Shown piece by piece: positions 47,892-64,000 of a stretch of 64,000 nt of DNA (position 1 is its first letter; every line of letters begins with the position of its first letter). Source of the DNA: Struthio camelus. Taxonomy: Eukaryota; Chordata; Aves; Struthioniformes; Struthionidae. The translations under genes were made by a program, and so were the position numbers. The stretch spans positions 68,838,911-68,902,910 of the forward strand of contig NC_090942.1 of assembly GCF_040807025.1 (NCBI RefSeq). The letters run 5' to 3'. A model generated the notes under the pieces. That model was not told the origin of the DNA, searched no databases, and was given only the letters and a program-made list of their open reading frames with translations.

Positions 47892-50344
47892 ATTTCCTAA
47901 TCCCCTTAAATTCTTCTGAAAATCACTTATAATCCACTTTCTTCTGTACCTACATTCCCAGTAATGGAAGTGATAGTCCTGGGATTAGGGCATCAATGCC
48001 AGAGTAGTTTAGCTTCTTCCCTCCTTCACGATCAATAGGCACTCCACATATGTTCACTACTGGGGAAGACTGTCACCACCTCAGGGCCAAGACTCCTGTT
48101 TCCTTCTGGAAAGCTACTCCATGGTCTTTTTTCATACAACAGTAATGGGTTTAAAAAAAAAAAAAAAACAGAAAAAAAAGCCAGAGCTGACTATCTGTCA
48201 TACCTGATTAAAAACCTAAAGGCCATGGAGTGAGATAATACGCACAGAACAAGCAAACTAGGTATCTTTAATCAGTAATGGATATACACCTAGATAACGG
48301 TTTGCAACCACACCAGTAAACCACCACTCCTAGCAACATGTGAAGAGCAAGAGTAGCACACACTCACCTGTGGGGTTCAGCAGCAATAGATAGGGTTGCT
48401 ACTAGATGGTTCCACTTCTTTACCAGATATCCTCAGACACAGTTGTGGATCAATATTCTCTCCCAAGAATGTTTCTAGGCCAAGTTAAGGTCTATCTCAT
48501 GTCTCCCTCATGCGTAAGAGACTATCAGGAAAGCTGGCAAGGAAATATGGGATGCAGTGCTATCAGCACACTGATAATGCTCAGATTTTAATCTTTATTT
48601 TGCTTGAATAATGTCATTGTGGATACAGCTTTAAGAGTTGACTGACTAAAGTTCCAGATTTGTAAAGGGTAAAGTGAAGTTATTAGATGAGAAAAGTAAG
48701 CAGAATGTGCTAGTCATTTCAGATCCCCCTTAAAATCTGAGTTGTTTCTCAAACTCATAATCTGGATTTGTGTATACTCCATAACTATTATTGGTGATCA
48801 CACAACAGCAGTAGCAAATGCCTTATTCCTTTGGAGGAAAAAAGCACTGCGGCCAGTGTCTGATAGCCATTGAGACACTAACATGCTGGGCCTGGACTAT
48901 ATCAACCTGGAAACTGATAAAGCAGTGTGATCTGCTGGCACATCACCAGTTCACTAAAAGCAGATGCCAAGTTGTCTAATAAGATTGTGATCATCTCAGG
49001 ACCAGTGTGCTGTGTGCTCAGAGATGGCTGCTCCCCTCAGATTATTAAAATCCAAAGCAATTAGCTAGGGCATTTGGCCTTAAAGGGTTGTGGTTTTTTT
49101 TTTTTTTTGGACATACGTAATGCCATAAAATGGCCTCTGAAAAAGCTTCCAATTTATACACAATGCCCCTCTAGGATAAAACTATTCATTGCAGCAGGGC
49201 TTTTGTTTCAAAGGCATTCAGAGCACGTCTCCTTAGAAATTTTTTTTTCCTAATATATCCTTACTACTTCCATTGCCTTTAGCATGCAACTTAACATTCA
49301 TTTGTACTAAGACATCTCATTACATAAGGCTCAATGCTCAGAATCTCATGCCATGTAGTTTTCAGCTGTCCTATGCTTTTATCACCCTTTCTAAACGAGC
49401 ATGGCTAGAATTTCGATAAGGGCTGAATTTATTGCCTCTCCCTGATGACTATTGGTGCTCCAAGCAGAGTTCCTCTTCAGCTTAGACAGGCTGACCAAAC
49501 ACATTCTTTGTGACTGCAGCTGGATAGGATTTGATAGAGCTTCCTGCTTTTCATTTTCATCTCTCTAACTAGAGGCCTCAAATCTTGCTTTTAGCAGATC
49601 ATAGTTCTCAACCTCTTACAGAAGCATTAACAGTGATTTGGGGAAAAATGATTTTAGGAAGTTTTTCCTACCCTTTTCAAATGTCTTTCATTTTCAATGT
49701 ACATGACTGTTGATTTTACAGCAGTTCTTTCAGTCACCTAGAATCACTATCGTTAGAGACATGCAACACATACCTAAAATGACAGCAAGGCATCTCTTAA
49801 AAGCAATTGATGAATCTTCAAATAGTTTTTGTTTTACTTTGTTACAAGTCTGTGTTATGCTCATTCTAATAACTAGCAGTTATTAGAACATCTTTATTAG
49901 TTGCCCTATAGATAAGAAAGAGGATAGCTATCCTTGGACAGCTGCCTAGTAAATAGCCTACTGCTGAATAAATAAGGTTGTAGAATTCTTCAGTTCTCTT
50001 AGAACAAAGAGCAGATGACCTTGTTAATACTAATTTGTATTACGAATTTCTTTCAGTGGAAGCAGCCGTGTACAAAAGGACTATCCATCATTAACATTAC
50101 CTTCAACTAGACCAACTTGGAACTGTAGCTAGACACATGGGTCTGACACAATTGCTTACTAGATCACATTAAGTTCAGGTACGAGCAGCACTCAAAGAAG
50201 CCTGACTCTGCCATTTACAACTTTATATGCATCTTACAGCAATTCTAGCGGTTGTTTTTTTTAAACTCTTATACATCACAATAACGAATGAAGCCTAGGA
50301 AATCTCTGTAGAGGATCATTTTCCTGATGGATTGTGCTGAACCC
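47892..50344. other. intergenic, no gene recognised
   Basis: AT-rich sequence with a 16-base A run at 48153-48168 and a perfect 11-bp inverted repeat at 49864-49888. No exon or RNA gene is seen. Confidence 0.6.
49864..49888. repeat. perfect inverted repeat, 11-bp arms
   Basis: TTCTAATAACT, the loop AGC, then AGTTATTAGAA. Confidence 0.85.
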
Positions 50345-51712
50345 TTCTGCACATCATGTCCAACTTCAAAATGAAGAGGAGGGAACAGGGGGAAGATATA
50401 GGGAACTACGGAGCAGCTAGCCTCACCTTGAACCCTGAGAAAATTATGGGACAAATCCTTCTCATAGCAATATCCAGGCACATGAAGGATAAGAAGGTGA
50501 CCAGTAACATCCAGCACTATAGTGTTAGAAAAACCTGGTTGTCTTCTATGATGAGATGATGGGCCCTATGGACAAAGGCAGAACAGTGGATGTTTACCTT
50601 GACTTTGGGGCAAGGCATTTGATGCAGTCTCCTCTAGTATCCTTGCAGCCAAAATGGGCAGTTATGGAGTGCATGGACAGCCTACAAGCTGGGTGAAAAA
50701 AATAGGTGGATTGCTGTGCTCAAACTTCAGTAGTCTACAATTTGAAATATAGCAGGTCTCCAGTCACCAGTGGAGTACCTCAGGAGTTGGCTCTGGGGCC
50801 AATATCACTTTGTTTCTTACCCATCTGGCTGATGGGATATGCAACTCAGCAACTTTGCAGGTAACACCAAACTAAATGGAAGCAGATGGGGAAAGAGAAG
50901 GACAACCCAAAATACGGGAAGGTAAGGTTCCCATTCAGAGTAGCCTTGACTGGCTGGAGTGATAGGCTGACAGAAAATTCTTGCAGTTCATCAGTCCTGC
51001 ACCTGGGAAATAATAACCCCATGCAACAATACACATTGGGATCACACTGGCTAAAAAGCACCTTTGCAGAAAAGGACTCGGGGATAACAGTACACGCACT
51101 GAATATGAGTCAGCAGCATGCCCTTGCCGCAATAAAGGTCAACCACATACCTGGTTGCATAGTAAGAGCATGGCTAGAAGGTTAAAGGAGTGATCATTCC
51201 CCTCTATTCAATACTCATAAGGCCACATCTGCAGTACCATGTCCGATTTTCAGCTCCTCAGTACAAAAAGATGTTGACAAACCTGAAGCAAGTCAAATGG
51301 AGGGCCACCAAGACTGTTAGAAAGCTGCAGCACATGACATGCAACAGTTTGCTCAGCCTAAAAGTTAAGGCTGCAGGACCTGTGGTCTTCAACTACATAA
51401 CAGATGGTTATAGAGAAGAGGGATTCAGATTCTTCTCAAAGAAAAAACAGGCAACAGCAAAGCTGCTGCAAGGGAAATTAACTGTACATCAGAAAAAATA
51501 TTTCTGGTGAAGATGGTCCAGAACTGGAACAGGTGCCCAGAAAGGTTGTAGAATCTCCATCCCAGGAGATGCTCAAAATTTGATTGGACATAGCCCTGAA
51601 AAAATTGATCTGCTTTCAAAGTTAGCCCTACTCTGATCAGGAGGTTGACCTAGATAACTTCCAGAGGTTCCCCCCCCCCCCCCCCAACACACACATCTAT
51701 ATTATTCTATGA
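50345..51712 (+). mobile_element. old degraded CR1 LINE copy
   Basis: It shows the same order of CR1 blocks as the young copy, but with many stops and frameshifts: EDIGNYGAASLTLNPEKIM (50380-50450), the reverse-transcriptase region, CTGCACCTGGGAAATAATAA near 51000, CTCTATTCAATACTCATAAG near 51201, and a terminal ATTCTATG at 51704-51711 after a C run. The 5' limit is approximate. It is non-functional. Confidence 0.85.
51670..51685 (+). repeat. poly-C tract
   Basis: Sixteen C in a row inside the 3' end of the old CR1 copy. Confidence 0.95.
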
Positions 51713-53214
51713 TACCAAATACTGAAAACATCTATGCAAGCTGCAGTGTGGCTGATGAAGCACTCGTCTGCTTCTGTTAACTTTTACTCTGTGACTGTAT
51801 CCTCAGGCTCTCACAATCAAACAGTCCAGGTTTCATAAGCATTCAGATACATCTGCTCTGTAAGAATCATAAATCCTAAAGGTAACAGTACTAAAGTGCA
51901 GGAGTAAAGTTTATCTCATTTATCTGTATGCAGATAATGCTGCCTAATTTCAGACATTGGTTCTTAAAAACTCTAAAAACCACATGGTTTGAATAAGATA
52001 TGTAACCCAAGTCTTGGCCATTTTTTGCTCCTCAAAACAGCTCAGGTCATTTGTCTGACCTTTCGCGTCAGACACATGAAGACGAATAACGTGGACAGTG
52101 GTTAGTACCCTTTGTAGCACGTAGTAGATTTTTGTATATACTGAAATGTTGCACTCAAAGCAGAGATTCTTTTCTGCAGCTCTGGTAGAAATTTAAGAAA
52201 ATGATTCCTTAGCTTAACTTTGGTTTGCTTGTTTTCATTTGTTCTTATGAAATTTCAAAAACTTAAGATCTGGAGACAATACTGCAGCTATAACTTTAGG
52301 TTTTTAAACCACTAACTACATTTCTACAGTTTTTTTCAAAGGTTAACATTTATTCATGTGTTTATACTGCCAGCCATCTTTTGAGAGGAATTATGCTCTT
52401 AAAAGTAAATGTTTAAACAATAAGATGTAAAGCTAATAATGGTTTTCAGCTTATGAACGCCTTACCTGAAAGCAGATGGGACATCTGTAAGTAGAAAAGA
52501 TGGGGTAACCTACTTCTGAGAGTGTAATAGAGCCTTTCAATGTGAAAACATGAAATAGACTACTAAAACGGTGTCGAATTCCATTATTTGCACATTTCTT
52601 TCTGTTGTTTACCATTTTCTATGCCTGCTACAAGCAAAATGATTGAAAATTGCATCCTATAGCTCTTTGTTTCCTTCTCATCATGACTAGCGCTACTGGT
52701 AACATTCTCCACATCTTCAACTCAGAAAAACAGGAACATTCATGCAGATTTACTAAAAGATCTCTTTCCAGTTGATGGTGCAATTACATATAACAATGAC
52801 TTTATCAAGACAAAGTATGTAAGAATGGTTAAGAGGATATGCTTAATGGTTAACAGGATATGCTAACCATATTTTCCATATTACGTCATGGATTCTAGGA
52901 GTCATGAAAGAATACAGAACACTGGGATTCTTTAAGAAATCTTAAAACTAGTCTACTTCTGGAACTATTAAACATCTGTGACAGATAGTCTATCCATTCC
53001 ATACAGGGCAATATTTATGTAGTACCATCGGTTTGAAGGAAAATAACATCTGTTTAAACCAGTTTACCAAAACTAAAAGTACATTGAGAAGAAAAAAAAA
53101 AAGTAACTGGAAGCAAAAAGAAGGTATGTCTAACTATAGGATAGACTCCTTCATAAATAAGTAAACAAATAATACTCTAAGTTTGCTAGGGTGCCCGTTC
53201 AGCCACATGCCTAA

Positions 53215-55194
53215 CCACAGTCCGCTTTTGCTTTTAATGTAGTATTAGTACAGAGCAGGAATTAAGGGTCAGAGCCCAATTTGCACTCAAAAACTCCCAG
53301 GACCCTGTATCTTCTGCCCTCCATCTTAGCTCTTTTTCACATCTTCCTCTTCCCAGGTAGCAGGCACAAATAAAACCACCTGGTAAAGTTAATCTACCTG
53401 AGCTCAATTTTTTTGGACGGATAATTCTGCCAGATAAATAAAATTCCAAAAACTAGAGTACAAGAAAAGGGACACAGAACACTCAAGACAGAACACTTTT
53501 GTTTTTGTCAATTTTTTTTTCAAATCCCAATCCAGCTCCTAGTAAGTCTGGACACTACTTACAACACTCCTAGAACTGCAGAAGAATGGAAACACAATAG
53601 GGAGCGAGTGGAGAGGGGACAAGACAGCCCAGTGGCTGGCTTCAGACATTCACATACAAAAAGCCAGCATAGACTGGAGTCATTAAGGCCCAGATGCCCC
53701 ACTAACAAGAACAAACCCAAATACAAAGGTAGCACATGAAATGTATTTACCTATTTAAACACAGGCAGCTGGTCAGGCTAGAATGGGGAAGGTAACTGCT
53801 AATTCCTTGTACTACAAGGAAGGAATGGAGTAAAAAACCCAAGCCCACGGGCAGGTTTTTGCTTTGTGAACCTCTGTCTGTGCTGCTGGTTAACAGTGGT
53901 AAGTATAAAAAAATCAAAGAAAAATAATCTATTTATAGAACAAGTCAGTAGTCTGAGACATTTAGAAAAAAGTAAAAACAAGTCCTTCTTTAAAAATGGA
54001 TTTACTAAAACAACTGTCACCCAGGATGACCCCAAGCCCTCTGGTCCTCTAGCAAAGCCAGAGACAACTTCAAACCAGAACTGTTGCTGATTGTACACTG
54101 GTACACATCCAGCAAAGCCAGCAGGGAGGGGATCTGCGCTGCTAACAGAATCTGCAGACTGCTTGCTGGTATCGCTTGAGGCCATGCCTGTAGCCTGGTG
54201 ATACTGGAAAGAGTTGTGACTGAAACTTTTCACAGAAGCACATGTCAGTGTAACCTCTGAGGTAAGTGGGCCGTCTTCTTTCCTTCCCATCCCTGGGTAC
54301 AGATCACAGAAGCTGGTGCCCCGGGTGCTGCACCTCCTTGCCAGCTCCATCCTGCGTGAGACAACTTTAACGTGCAGGAGTGCAGAACTCTGAGCAAAGC
54401 CCAGAACAGGAGAGGGCATCCCTTAAGAAAGGAAAGCACTCTGCTTTTCCCAAGCTCTGGTCTAGCTAGACATCTTCATCAATATTTTCTTGCCCTCTTC
54501 AGGACAGGAAGATCAGCTGTCCCCCACCAAGGAAGAATTTTTGCCTAGTGGAGTACGGTTGGGTTTCCTTTTTTTTTTTTTTGGTAAACAGAACCTTTGC
54601 TGATTTCTGAGATCATGAGCTCCTCTGCCCTTTAGCTACAAAAGAGAAATTAAAAGAAATTCATCCACTTGCTCCCATCCTTATCATGTAGTGTTAGCTA
54701 CCTGGATATGGAGGCAACTTAATTCTCCCAGGACATTGCCCTGCTTGCTGGGTTGGCATGGGGAGGCAAAAGATAACTTCCAAAGTCACCTCCTTAGGGT
54801 AACCTGCTAGTGCTAGAAGCTCCAATCTACACCCATGAATTCCAGGCCAACTCCACTGCCAACATGTACTTCTAACACCCTGAAGTGTCTAATCTAACAG
54901 CCTCGGGTTCGCTCAGTCTCTGGGAGCGACAGCCACACTCACAGATGGAAATACTCAAGTCAGAACATTGGCTGGAACTCCCAATGAGGCGGTGTCTGCA
55001 TAGATGAGTCAGTACCACTGTGCCTTGACACTCCCATTGTATGAAGGAAGCCAGCTGTAAGGAAGGGACCAACTCTGCTGCAGGTCTGTACATCCTTGGA
55101 AGTGAAGCTCAGTGGCTACATTAGCTTCAAACCCTCTCTTTCTGTAGGGTTTCAGTGGTCCATTTCCCAACAAGTTCCAGACATGGAGTAGCTG
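53215..55194 (-). other. KDM5A: KDM5A 3' UTR (inferred), candidate poly(A) signals
   Basis: Downstream of the stop the first poly(A) hexamer I find on the minus strand is ATTAAA at 53233-53238, followed by the GU-rich CTGTGGTTAGGCATGTGG. A canonical AATAAA lies further on at 52349-52354 and would give a longer UTR. Which is used is unknown; human KDM5A has a long 3' UTR. Confidence 0.45.

Positions 55195-64000
<8,806 letters not shown>

Noticed and set aside
53799-54419. 206-codon open frame on the minus strand downstream of KDM5A
   Set aside because: It lies in the inferred KDM5A 3' UTR, shows no recognisable domain and has UTR-like, low-complexity ends. It is probably a chance frame.

Overview
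The window is eukaryotic nuclear DNA, almost certainly from a bird. It holds two multi-exon vertebrate genes with GT-AG introns. A young CR1 retrotransposon ends in the ATTCTGTG octamer repeats typical of avian CR1, and there are relics of older amniote repeats. The species cannot be named from the sequence.

Both genes lie on the minus strand. From 1303 to about 35195 is the complete coding region of SLC6A13 (GAT2, a Na+/Cl- dependent GABA/taurine/beta-alanine carrier). I could place all 14 coding exons by reading frame, splice sites and phase. They join to a 602-residue protein from the conserved start (611 from an upstream in-frame ATG). A splice acceptor just upstream of the start shows that a non-coding first exon lies further right; I could not place it. 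From 55195 to 61022 are the last four coding exons of KDM5A (JARID1A, an H3K4 demethylase), ending in the third PHD finger. Its 5' part lies beyond the right edge. As I remember the human 12p13 order (SLC6A12, SLC6A13, KDM5A, same orientation), synteny is conserved, so SLC6A12 would be expected to the left.

Between the genes (about 35.2-53.2 kb) I recognise no gene. This stretch holds two CR1 copies on the plus strand. One is young (46385-47886), with an unbroken reverse-transcriptase frame, a short possible target-site duplication and a 20-bp duplication at its 5' junction. The other (about 50345-51712) is old and broken.

The points most worth a second look are: a near-perfect 76-bp tandem duplication that copies the 3' end and splice donor of SLC6A13 exon 2; a strong CpG-island-like block inside SLC6A13 intron 6 with well-placed ATGs on both strands; nested upstream ATGs at the SLC6A13 start; two abutting hairpins in a KDM5A intron; and the CR1 junction structure. 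I found no CRISPR, operon or other prokaryotic system, and no convincing tRNA, rRNA or other RNA gene.
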